Part shown: positions 1 to 7,210 of the stretch, piece by piece
Numbering within the stretch: the first letter of the stretch is position 1
Layout: every line of letters starts with the position of its first letter
NCBI GenBank assembly: GCA_034435395.1
Contig: DAOTXK010000382.1
Coordinates: 1 to 13,674, forward strand
Length of the DNA stretch: 13,674 bases
Direction of reading: 5' to 3'
Origin: DAOTXK01 sp034435395
GTDB lineage: Bacteria; Chloroflexota; Anaerolineae; Aggregatilineales; Ch27
Made by a program: the position numbers and the translations under genes
The notes under the pieces: model-generated
Seen by the model: only the letters and a program-made list of their open reading frames with translations
Databases searched by the model: none
What the model was told of the DNA's origin: nothing

Positions 1-2
1 GG

Positions 3-431
3 CTGGGGCTGCGTTCCTGGGTGGCCGTCTTCGCCGTGACGGGCGAGGGGCGTGTGCCGCTCGTCTGGCAGTACCGGCACGGCATCGGCGCGCCTATTCT
101 GGAACTCCCTGCCGGATACCTGGACGGCGAGGAGTCCCCCGTCGAATGTGCCCGGCGCGAATTGCGGGAGGAAGTCGGCTGCGTGGCGGAGTCTTTTGAG
201 TCCCTGGGCCAGTATTACATGCTGCCGGAGCGCAGCGACATGTCCATGCACCTGGTGCTGGCGCGGGGGGCGCGCCGGGTGGGTGAGCAGCGGCTGGAGG
301 CTACCGAGGATATCGCCGTGCGCTGGCTGTCGCTGGCCGAACTGGCGGACGCATTGCGGGCCGGGGAGATCGTGGCCGCCTCCCATGCCGTCGCCGCCGC
401 GCGGGGGCTGAGCGAGCTGGGGGCGCTGTAG
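3..431 (+). CDS. NUDIX hydrolase, ADP-ribose pyrophosphatase-like (5' end cut by window)
   Basis: The frame is open from the first bases of the window and ends with TAG at 429-431, so the N-terminus lies upstream. A GTG at 21 is possible but would remove the usual N-terminal region of this family. The full NUDIX box is present: G-x5-E-x7-REL-R-EE-V-G, reading GYLDGEE...RELREEVGC, preceded by the typical LVWQYRHG and LELPAG segments of NUDIX enzymes that hydrolyse nucleoside diphosphate sugars such as ADP-ribose. The glutamates of REXXEE bind the catalytic Mg2+. The likely role is cytosolic housecleaning or ADP-ribose turnover; the exact substrate cannot be read from the sequence. It converges on the next gene with only 11 bp between stop codons, and no hairpin terminator is seen there. 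Confidence 0.9.
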   Translation: MGLRSWVAVFAVTGEGRVPLVWQYRHGIGAPILELPAGYLDGEESPVECARRELREEVGCVAESFESLGQYYMLPERSDMSMHLVLARGARRVGEQRLEATEDIAVRWLSLAELADALRAGEIVAASHAVAAARGLSELGAL

Positions 432-442
432 AAGAATCCCCT

Positions 443-1654
443 TCAGCCCCAGATTTCCCGGACGAGCGTCAGCCGTTCCGGCGGGATGTGCCACAGGTCC
501 CAGGACAGGACCAGTCCATCAGCGCCGCCCGCGCGCAGGGCGGCCAGGTCCGCCGCCAGCTGTTGTTGCTCCAGGTGGACGATACCCCCCATTTCGACCA
601 GCTCAATGCCCGCCAGCAGCGTGCTCACCCCGTCGGCGTGGCCGCGCGCTGTTTCCCGTTGCAGCGCCGCCGGTGACAATCCCCTGGTCCGCAAAACTGA
701 CCGGCTGTCCGGCAGCGGCAGGCGTGAGGCGCGCGACAGCAGGGCCATGGCCTCCGCTTCGGCCATGTGCTGCCCCTCGACGAGCCAGTCGGCCAGCCCC
801 AGCAGCTCGAAAGGGAGACCGGCTAGCCCCAGCGTATGTCCATATGACATCGTCTTGATCCAATCCCCGCAACCGTCAAGGGTGGAGAGTTGCTGCCCGA
901 CCATGTCGGCCAGGGCGGGCGAAAAACAATCCAGGCCGACCGTCTTGCCTGACCGGCGGGCGATGGCGGCTGCCGCCCGGACGAAACGGGTCACGGCGGC
1001 GCATCGGAAGCGCAGGAAGCTGGCCAACGTCGCCAGTTCGGAGGAGCGACTGTCACCCTCGACGGCGGAAACGTCCAGCAGGCCGGCCACGAATCCCTCG
1101 GCCCCTTCCGGCGCGCGGATCAGGCGCTTAAGGCCCTGGCGGACCTCCTGCAAGTCCAGATGGAAGTCCGCCGCGAGTCGCTGGCAGTCCTTGCAAAAAC
1201 AGCCCAGCGCGCCTGGCATGTCTTCGGCGGGCGAGGGGTACCGTATCCGGTCCAGGAAGACGCCCTGATACCGATCATCTCCCAGCGCGTCATGCAGGTG
1301 AGCCAGGATCGCGTTCTGGACTGCCGGGCGGTTGGGACACATAAACGTGAAGGCGGATATGCCTCGGAAGCCGGGCACTCGCTGGCCGTCCAGCCCGATC
1401 ACCCCCCATTCGGGCCGGGGTTGAAGCGTGCCGTCGCCGGTCAGCAGTGGCTGCCAGCGGTAGAGGTCGGCCCCGGCCCGACGGCATTCATCCGCGCAAA
1501 CGTCCAGCAGCGTCTCCGGCAGGTCCCAGCCGACCAGCACCCTGTTCAACGGCAGGCGGCCGAAGGCGTCCCGCAGTCTGGCGCGCACATCCTGCGGGGA
1601 CAGGGTCGGGATGTCTGGACTCGGTTCAAGGTACTGAATCGCCAGTAAACTCAC
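443..1654 (-). CDS. Putative glycoside-hydrolase-like TIM-barrel protein
   Basis: A 403-residue protein with a GTG start at 1654, preceded by a GAGGG ribosome-binding site about 6 nt away. No signal peptide or membrane segment is apparent, so it is probably cytoplasmic. Alternating strand/helix stretches, GVFLDRIRYP at residues 131-140, a GCFCKDC motif at 151-157 and WIKTMSYGH at 265-273 resemble uncharacterised TIM-barrel glycosidase-like families, in which an Asp at the end of a central strand (here D135) lies in the active site. W-D-L-W near the C-terminus suits a last barrel strand. Known: such proteins are usually annotated as hypothetical glycosyl hydrolases without tested activity. Inferred: sugar binding or hydrolysis, substrate unknown. 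The three closely spaced cysteines (C152, C154, C157) may bind metal. It appears to be a single-gene unit, convergent with the NUDIX gene. Confidence 0.7.
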   Translation of the reverse strand: MSLLAIQYLEPSPDIPTLSPQDVRARLRDAFGRLPLNRVLVGWDLPETLLDVCADECRRAGADLYRWQPLLTGDGTLQPRPEWGVIGLDGQRVPGFRGISAFTFMCPNRPAVQNAILAHLHDALGDDRYQGVFLDRIRYPSPAEDMPGALGCFCKDCQRLAADFHLDLQEVRQGLKRLIRAPEGAEGFVAGLLDVSAVEGDSRSSELATLASFLRFRCAAVTRFVRAAAAIARRSGKTVGLDCFSPALADMVGQQLSTLDGCGDWIKTMSYGHTLGLAGLPFELLGLADWLVEGQHMAEAEAMALLSRASRLPLPDSRSVLRTRGLSPAALQRETARGHADGVSTLLAGIELVEMGGIVHLEQQQLAADLAALRAGGADGLVLSWDLWHIPPERLTLVREIWG

Positions 1655-1735
1655 CGTTGGCCCTCACTGGGGGTTGACCCCACAAGGCGGCCTGAATATC
1701 AGGGGCGGCGGTCGCGCCGGATGGCCCTGGCCCAC

Positions 1736-1764
1736 AGTATAAGATCGCGCGCGCTGGCGCACCA
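1736..1764 (-). promoter_or_regulatory. Possible promoter of the TIM-barrel gene
   Basis: On the minus strand a TATACT -10 (1736-1741) lies about 80 bp upstream of the GTG start. The -35 position at 17 bp spacing reads TGGTGC, a weak match. Between promoter and gene are two small inverted repeats, CCTGA-ATA-TCAGG (1691-1703) and TGGGG-GTTGA-CCCCA (about 1668-1682). The latter could hide or present the ribosome-binding region. The call rests mainly on the -10. Confidence 0.3.
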
Positions 1765-1781
1765 TCCTGCCTGGACAGCGA

Positions 1782-1811
1782 TTGCCCCCGTTAGCACAAA
1801 TGAGCTATAAT
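1782..1811 (+). promoter_or_regulatory. Predicted sigma70-type promoter of the first toxin-antitoxin operon
   Basis: TTGCCC (1782-1787) and a perfect TATAAT (1806-1811) are separated by 18 bp. A transcript starting near 1818 would have a leader of about 60 nt before the antitoxin ATG at 1879. It is divergent from the predicted promoter of the TIM-barrel gene. It may also supply radA, because the three genes downstream are nearly contiguous. Confidence 0.55.
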
Positions 1812-1878
1812 GCCCCAGGCGGGCCGGGGAATCGGGTAGAATAGGGTGAAGGCTGGTATTGGTAAAGGCAGGTGAGCG

Positions 1879-2160
1879 ATGATCACCACGGTGAGAGCGG
1901 TGTATGAAAACGGCGTGTTGCGGCCCAAAGAGCCGCTGCCCCCGGAAATCCAGGAAGGGCAGGAGGTGGATGTGCAGATCAGAGTTGCAGAGTCGTATGA
2001 ACGGCGGCAAATGCAGGCGTTGCTGGAGTTGATCCAGGAATGGAAGGCGCATCCCGAAGAGGTATTTGCCGATGAGGGCGAATGGGAAGAGTTCCATGCG
2101 TTCTTACAGGAAAATCGCCTCAATTTCCCGGAGCGTGACTTGGGACTGCCTGACGAATGA
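1879..2160 (+). CDS. DUF104 (AF2212/PG0164-type) antitoxin
   Basis: A 93-residue protein. Its N-terminal 35 residues (ITTVRAVYENGVLRPKEPLP and the following EGQEVDVQI) match the DUF104 antitoxin signature, a short beta-rich dimerisation/DNA-binding unit. The C-terminal half is helical and acidic (EEVFADEGEWEEF) and probably wraps the toxin. The ATG at 1879 follows an AGGTGAG ribosome-binding site. The stop overlaps the next start in ATGA (2157-2160), the usual translational coupling of antitoxin and PIN toxin genes. Known: members of this family pair with VapC-like PIN ribonucleases and often autorepress their operon. Inferred: it neutralises the product of 2157-2561 and binds the promoter around 1782-1811. 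Confidence 0.85.
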   Translation: MITTVRAVYENGVLRPKEPLPPEIQEGQEVDVQIRVAESYERRQMQALLELIQEWKAHPEEVFADEGEWEEFHAFLQENRLNFPERDLGLPDE

Positions 2161-2561
2161 CCCGCTACGTATTCGACACCAACATCATTTCGTTTATGCT
2201 TCGGCCTGAGCCTGAGCTGTTCTCGCGGGTGCAGGATATGCTGGCTTCTGACGCGGTAGTCCTGGCCTGCCCTGCCGTGTGGTATGAGGTTCGACGCGGG
2301 CTGCTTGCCAGAGACTCCAAACGATTGATGAGCGCTGCTGAGGCCCTTTTTGAGAGGTTTGTCTGGGACGACTACGCCCGCGAGGACTGGGAACTGGCCG
2401 CGGTGTGGTGGGCGCAGCGGCGCACGCAGGGTCGGCCTATCGGCGACGCTGACCTGCTGATCGCGGTTTTTGCCCGCAACCGCCAGGCGGTCCTGGTGAC
2501 AGATGACGAGGAAGACTTCGCCGGGTTGGGCATAACCGTTGAGAATTGGCGGAGAGTGTAA
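2157..2561 (+). CDS. vapC: PIN-domain ribonuclease toxin, VapC type
   Basis: A 134-residue single PIN domain. The acidic Mg2+-binding residues are all visible: D7 in YVFDTNI, E44 in VWYEVRRGL, D97/D99 in IGDADLLIA, and D116/D117 in LVTDDEEDF. The motif order and spacing match VapC endoribonucleases, which typically cut tRNA or rRNA when freed from the antitoxin. It starts inside the antitoxin stop codon (4-bp overlap). The radA ATG follows only 6 bp after its TAA, so toxin and radA may share a transcript. The catalytic set is complete and the toxin is predicted active. Its RNA target cannot be predicted. Confidence 0.9.
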   Translation: MTRYVFDTNIISFMLRPEPELFSRVQDMLASDAVVLACPAVWYEVRRGLLARDSKRLMSAAEALFERFVWDDYAREDWELAAVWWAQRRTQGRPIGDADLLIAVFARNRQAVLVTDDEEDFAGLGITVENWRRV

Positions 2562-2567
2562 TTTTCC

Positions 2568-3938
<1,371 letters not shown>

Positions 3939-3966
3939 CGGTCAGCTTTCAGCGGTCAGCGGTCAG
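3939..3966 (+). repeat. Four tandem NNNTCAG heptamers after radA
   Basis: Directly after the radA stop codon the sequence reads CGGTCAG, CTTTCAG, CGGTCAG, CGGTCAG, a perfect 7-bp period over 28 bp. The same array is at 4728-4755, with the last unit TGGTCAG. Short heptamer arrays of this kind occur as dispersed intergenic repeats in several bacteria. No stable terminator hairpin with a T-run was found after radA. Confidence 0.85.
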
Positions 3967-4073
3967 GATAAGCTGGCGTTGCAGTTCTGGTCGGGTTACG
4001 GGGTCTGGTTGTGGATGTAAGGAGGCGCTGCAATAAAAGTTGCTGGCGGCCTGAGTGGAGGAAGGCGTATAGC

Positions 4074-4316
4074 ATGGCAGATACCCCATTGATGGACCGA
4101 ATCGTCGTGTCTCGCGAGGTGTGCCATGGCAAACCCCGTATCGCGGGCACACGCATTATGGTTTACCAGGTGCTTGATCTGCTGGCGGCGGGGAAAACCA
4201 TCGAGGAAATCACCTCCGAGGAGTACTTCCCGGACATTACATCCGCCGACGTACTGGCTTGTCTCGCCTATGCCAGCCGGACGGTGCGGAACGAGGAAAT
4301 CGTGATCACCGGATGA
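4074..4316 (+). CDS. DUF433 antitoxin-like protein
   Basis: An 80-residue protein whose centre matches the DUF433 pattern: EVCHGKPRIAGTRIMVYQVLDLL (residues 15-37), then an EEITSEEYFPDIT segment and a C-terminal LAYASRTVRNEE helix. This is a small winged-helix-like domain often encoded next to DUF5615 PIN-like proteins, where it is taken to be the antitoxin and DNA-binding partner. The ATG at 4074 is chosen because GGAGGAAGG (about 4057-4065) sits 8 nt upstream; longer in-frame starts from 4011 would run into the repeat. Its stop overlaps the toxin start in ATGA (4313-4316). The gene lies wholly between the two 131-bp repeats. Confidence 0.88.
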   Translation: MADTPLMDRIVVSREVCHGKPRIAGTRIMVYQVLDLLAAGKTIEEITSEEYFPDITSADVLACLAYASRTVRNEEIVITG

Positions 4317-4672
4317 GTATCCTGTTGGATCACTGTGTCCCCCGCAGATACCTGCGACTGCTCAACGAATGGGGATACGAAGCCAGCCTCCTGACCGACC
4401 ACACCGCCGCTGATGCGCCGGATGATGAAGTGATACGGTTGGCGCGGCAGCTTGATGCGGCCTTGCTGACGGTGGATATGGATTTTGCCAACGTGCTTGT
4501 TTATCCACCGCAAAAATATGGCGGCATTATCGTCATGCGGTACCCGATCGGGGAGGAAGAGGCGCTGGACGATACCTTACGCCAGATGCTCGCCCATCTG
4601 TATCGGGATGAGCTTCGAGGGGCGCTGATCGTTGTCACCCCCCATCGGTATCGTATCCGGCGCGGAGGATGA
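4313..4672 (+). CDS. DUF5615 PIN-like toxin
   Basis: A 119-residue protein with the DUF5615 layout: SILLDHCVPRR at the N-terminus (D6), a DAPDDEVIRLA segment (residues 34-44, acidic D37, D38, E39), ALLTVDMDFANVL (50-62, D55 and D57) and a central YGGIIVMRYP strand. These acidic residues correspond to the metal site of PIN-type nucleases, so an RNase toxin role is inferred; few members have been tested. It is translationally coupled to the DUF433 gene by a 4-bp overlap. The 131-bp repeat copy begins only 7 bp after its stop codon, a very tight junction consistent with a compact mobile or duplicated unit. Confidence 0.87.
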   Translation: MSILLDHCVPRRYLRLLNEWGYEASLLTDHTAADAPDDEVIRLARQLDAALLTVDMDFANVLVYPPQKYGGIIVMRYPIGEEEALDDTLRQMLAHLYRDELRGALIVVTPHRYRIRRGG

Positions 4673-4679
4673 AAGTCCT

Positions 4680-4810
4680 GCCCGCTCCATCGCTGAGGCG
4701 TTCCGGGTGGCGCTGCCGGAGAAGTAGCGGTCAGCTTTCAGCGGTCAGTGGTCAGGATAAACTGGCGTTGCAGTTCTGGTCGGGCTACGGGGGCTGGTTG
4801 TGGATGTAAG
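4680..4810 (+). repeat. 131-bp direct repeat, copy 2 (detached radA tail)
   Basis: This near-identical copy of 3891-4021 carries 15 in-frame codons of radA and its stop without any upstream radA sequence. It is not part of a working gene. It has a heptamer array at 4728-4755. It is either the original radA tail displaced by insertion, or a duplicate made when the toxin-antitoxin pair arrived. After 4810 the sequence diverges into the upstream region of the DUF4058 gene. Confidence 0.95.
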
Positions 4811-4832
4811 TCGTAGGGCGTTCCGCATTCTG

Positions 4833-4841
4833 TGTTATGCT
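4833..4841 (+). promoter_or_regulatory. Possible extended -10 promoter of the DUF4058 gene
   Basis: TGTTATGCT fits the extended -10 pattern (TG-n-TATGCT). No good -35 is visible at the right distance. Transcription would begin near 4848, leaving a leader of about 28 nt to the ATG at 4876. The site lies just outside repeat copy 2. Confidence 0.4.
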
Positions 4842-4875
4842 ACAGGCAGACACCGGAAAGCCAGGAGGGCCGCCG

Positions 4876-5754
4876 ATGCCCCTCATCCTCAAGGAAAACC
4901 CGTATCGCGGCGTTAATGCCCATCTGAACAGCGCGCTGCAAAACGAATTCAGCGGCTGGTTGCCGTTTCACGCTGCCCACATCGATGACCTGTTCAGGGA
5001 ACTGGACCGGCAGTTGCCGCCCCGCTACGAGGCGGTTCTGGAGCAATCGCTGCAAATCCGCGAGTTTCATCCCGAAACCGGTGAGCGTATCCGTTACCCT
5101 GTGCCAGACGTATCCATTTACGAGACGGAGCCATCGGCGGCGCAGTCGGAAGGGCCGCGAGGTGTCGCTGCTACGCCGACTTTGACACTGGCGGCCCTCG
5201 AAACACTGGAGGATCGGGAGTCCTATGTGACAGCGGTGGTGATTCGGGATATTCGCAGCGGATCACTGGTCACTCGTATCGAATTACTGTCGCCGACCAA
5301 CAAGCCGCCGGGCGACGGATTCCTGCACTATGTCGCCAAGCGGGATGCCACGCTCAAGGCAGGGACGGTGTTGGTGGAGATCGACTACCTGCATGAATCC
5401 CGCCCGGTGATCCGCCGCCTGCCCAGCTATCCGGACCGCCAGCCCGGCTCAACGCCGTACAGCATCATCCTCACCGATCCCCGCCCCACGCTGGCCCAGG
5501 GAGTGACGCAGGTCTATGGCTTTGGCGTCGACGATCCCATTCCCGTGATCGACATTCCGCTGGCAGGCGACGAAGCGCTGACCTTCGACTTCGGTGTGCC
5601 CTATCAGAGGACTTTCGAGGTGCGCTACTTTTACAGCCGCGCCGATTATGCGCAGGAGCCGGTCAACTTCGACCGGTACAGCGAGGCCGACCAGGCGCGC
5701 ATCCGGGCGCGGATGCAGGCGGTGGCCGCCGCCCATGCGCCAGCGGAGGGGTGA
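4876..5754 (+). CDS. DUF4058 family protein, possible PD-(D/E)XK-like fold
   Basis: A 292-residue protein. The ATG at 4876 is chosen over one 39 bp upstream because AGGAGG sits 9 nt before it and because KENPYRGVNAHLNS is the usual DUF4058 opening. Conserved blocks are PDVSIYE (P77-D78), RIELLSPTNK (E136, K143), YVAKRDATL (152-160) and VLVEIDYL (165-172). The family has no tested function. The arrangement of PD, then E-x6-K, then a conserved K/R helix resembles restriction-endonuclease-like folds such as Uma2; this is inference. No signal peptide or membrane segment is seen. The TGA stop lies inside the 20-bp repeat shared with the radA 3' end. It is probably its own transcription unit. Confidence 0.85.
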   Translation: MPLILKENPYRGVNAHLNSALQNEFSGWLPFHAAHIDDLFRELDRQLPPRYEAVLEQSLQIREFHPETGERIRYPVPDVSIYETEPSAAQSEGPRGVAATPTLTLAALETLEDRESYVTAVVIRDIRSGSLVTRIELLSPTNKPPGDGFLHYVAKRDATLKAGTVLVEIDYLHESRPVIRRLPSYPDRQPGSTPYSIILTDPRPTLAQGVTQVYGFGVDDPIPVIDIPLAGDEALTFDFGVPYQRTFEVRYFYSRADYAQEPVNFDRYSEADQARIRARMQAVAAAHAPAEG

Positions 5755-5769
5755 TCCAGGCCCGCTCCA
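5750..5769 (+). repeat. 20-bp direct repeat, copy at the end of the DUF4058 gene
   Basis: An exact copy of 3881-3900 of radA, beginning two bases before the DUF4058 stop codon (TGA at 5752-5754). Similarity to radA stops at 5770. Unlike the copy at 4680 it keeps the radA sequence to the left of the decamer and lacks the tail to its right, so it represents the opposite kind of junction. Confidence 0.8.
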
Positions 5770-5771
5770 GG

Positions 5772-5800
5772 TTGTATCTTCCTGATGGACATGCGATACT
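5772..5800 (+). promoter_or_regulatory. Predicted promoter of the alpha/beta hydrolase gene
   Basis: TTGTAT (5772-5777) and GATACT (5795-5800) are 17 bp apart, the ideal sigma70 spacing. Transcription would start near 5807, about 44 nt before the GTG start. The predicted start site falls within the hairpin at 5804-5828. Confidence 0.45.
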
Positions 5801-5803
5801 GCG

Positions 5804-5828
5804 CAGGCGATCGTGGGTCGCCTGTTTT
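5804..5828 (+). terminator. Hairpin with T-run between DUF4058 and hydrolase genes
   Basis: CAGGCGA (5804-5810) and TCGCCTG (5818-5824) form a perfect 7-bp stem with a 7-nt loop, followed by TTTT. It is placed to end transcription from the DUF4058 gene 50 bp downstream of its stop. Because it begins at the predicted start site of the next transcript, it could instead act as a 5' leader hairpin of the hydrolase mRNA. Confidence 0.6.
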
Positions 5829-5850
5829 GATCACCTGAAGGGGGGACGGA

Positions 5851-7125
5851 GTGAAAACACTGGCGCGTATCCCTGGCCTGATCACGTTTGTCCTGGGCGC
5901 GGCGATCTACCTCGAAGTCCGGTCGATGGCCGGGGCGCTGTTCCTGTGGGTGCCCAAGCTGGTGGGGGCGGCGGCTGCGCCGTTCCTGGCGGTGGCGGGG
6001 ACCCTGGCGGCGGCGCTCGGCGTCGTCTGCCGGGACGGGAAGGCCATGGCGCTGGGCGCGATCGGCGCGGCCCTGGCCTGGCGCTACACGGGGCGGGTCG
6101 CTGAGCCGCATGACGGCTTCGCCCAGGTCTTCGGCCCCGACTGGGCTACCAGTATCCCCCCTGAACGCCGGGCGCGCTTTTTGGACCGCCGCTGGCACTG
6201 GCAGTTGCCGTCGGTGCCGGAGCCGCGCTGGGATCGCGACGTGCCCTTCTGGACGGTTGGCGAGGACCGGCTCCTGCTATGCGACCTCTGGCAGCCGCCG
6301 GCGGGGGTGGAGCCGTCCGGGCTGGCGTACATTTACCTGCACGGCAGCGGCTGGCACTTCCTGGATAAGGACGCGGGCACCCGCCCGATCTTCCGGCATC
6401 TGGCGGCCCAGGGGCACGTGATCATGGACGTGGCCTACCGGCTGTGCCCGGAAGTCCGGTTCCGCGAGATGATCGGGGATGTCAAGCGGGCCATCGCCTG
6501 GATGAAGGCCCACGCGGGCGAGTATGGGGTGAAGCCGGACCGCATCGCCCTGGGCGGCGGGTCAGCGGGCGGACACCTGGCATTGCTGGCCGCCTATGCG
6601 CCCAACCATCCCGACCTCGAACCCGCCGATGTGGCAGCCGACACCTCGATCTGTGGCGTCATCTCATCCTACGGCCCGCCCGACCTGAGAGCGGCTTATG
6701 CGTGCTTTGTGACCACCTTTTTCTCCCCAGAGCGGCGTGAATCGGCCCTGGACCGGGTGGCCGAGCGGGGCCTGAAGATCATGGGGGAGGGTGAGGTACA
6801 GGGCCTGGACTGGATGCTGCGTGGGCTGCTTGGCGGCTCACCGGAGGAGTGCCCCGGAGCCTACGCCCTGGCCTCGCCGATGGCGCACGTCGGGCCGCAC
6901 TGCCCGCCGACGCTGCTGCTCCAGGGCGCGCACGACCTGGCCATCCGGGCGGAGACGGTGCGCCGGCTGCACAGCGCGCTGCGGGACGCGGGCGTCCCGG
7001 CGCTGTACGTCGAATACCCGTTCACCGATCACGGCTTCGACCTGGCGCTGCTGGGCTTCCTGGGTCCAGCCGGGCAGATGGCCCTGCACGACGTGGAGCG
7101 TTTCCTGGCCCTGCTGGCGGGGTGA
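5851..7125 (+). CDS. Membrane-anchored alpha/beta hydrolase (HSL/esterase type)
   Basis: A 424-residue protein with a GTG start at 5851 behind a GGGGGGA ribosome-binding site. The first 80 residues hold two or three hydrophobic segments (about 8-20, 27-58, 66-77) that should anchor it in the membrane. The catalytic domain follows: oxyanion-hole motif HGSGW at 164-168 (HGGGW in the hormone-sensitive-lipase family), nucleophile elbow GGGSAGG with S238, acid D362 in GAHDLAI and base H394 in TDHGFD. All triad residues are present, so an active esterase, lipase or amidase is predicted; the natural substrate is unknown. The orientation of the catalytic domain relative to the membrane cannot be read with confidence. 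It converges on the first HtrA gene. Confidence 0.85.
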   Translation: MKTLARIPGLITFVLGAAIYLEVRSMAGALFLWVPKLVGAAAAPFLAVAGTLAAALGVVCRDGKAMALGAIGAALAWRYTGRVAEPHDGFAQVFGPDWATSIPPERRARFLDRRWHWQLPSVPEPRWDRDVPFWTVGEDRLLLCDLWQPPAGVEPSGLAYIYLHGSGWHFLDKDAGTRPIFRHLAAQGHVIMDVAYRLCPEVRFREMIGDVKRAIAWMKAHAGEYGVKPDRIALGGGSAGGHLALLAAYAPNHPDLEPADVAADTSICGVISSYGPPDLRAAYACFVTTFFSPERRESALDRVAERGLKIMGEGEVQGLDWMLRGLLGGSPEECPGAYALASPMAHVGPHCPPTLLLQGAHDLAIRAETVRRLHSALRDAGVPALYVEYPFTDHGFDLALLGFLGPAGQMALHDVERFLALLAG

Positions 7126-7149
7126 TCAAGCGGGGATACCCATACAAGC

Positions 7150-7179
7150 GCGCGGGCCGCCATAAGAGACGACCCGCGC
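7150..7179. terminator. Hairpin between convergent hydrolase and HtrA genes
   Basis: GCGCGGGCCGCC (7150-7161) and GACGACCCGCGC (7168-7179) pair over 12 bp; two of the pairs are G-U wobbles when read as minus-strand RNA. The loop is 6 nt. It lies 24 bp after the hydrolase stop and 31 bp after the HtrA stop and could serve both, but neither strand has a clean T-run. It closely resembles the terminator at 8741-8773 behind the paralogous HtrA gene, which supports a terminator role on the minus strand. Confidence 0.55.
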
Positions 7180-7210
7180 GGGTGGTGTTCAGGCAGTCGA
7201 GCCTGGGGGG

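Noticed and set aside
4011..4073. N-terminal extension of 21 codons for the DUF433 protein starting inside the repeat
   Set aside because: The extra residues do not fit the family, and the ribosome-binding site points to the ATG at 4074.
3939..4680. A CRISPR array or transposon bounded by the heptamers and direct repeats
   Set aside because: There are only two copies of a 131-bp repeat around genes, with no regular spacers. No terminal inverted repeats or transposase were found.
5449..6198. A 249-codon minus-strand frame across the end of the DUF4058 gene and the start of the hydrolase gene
   Set aside because: It spans two coding regions, a promoter and a hairpin; the composition is shadow-like and no domain is seen.
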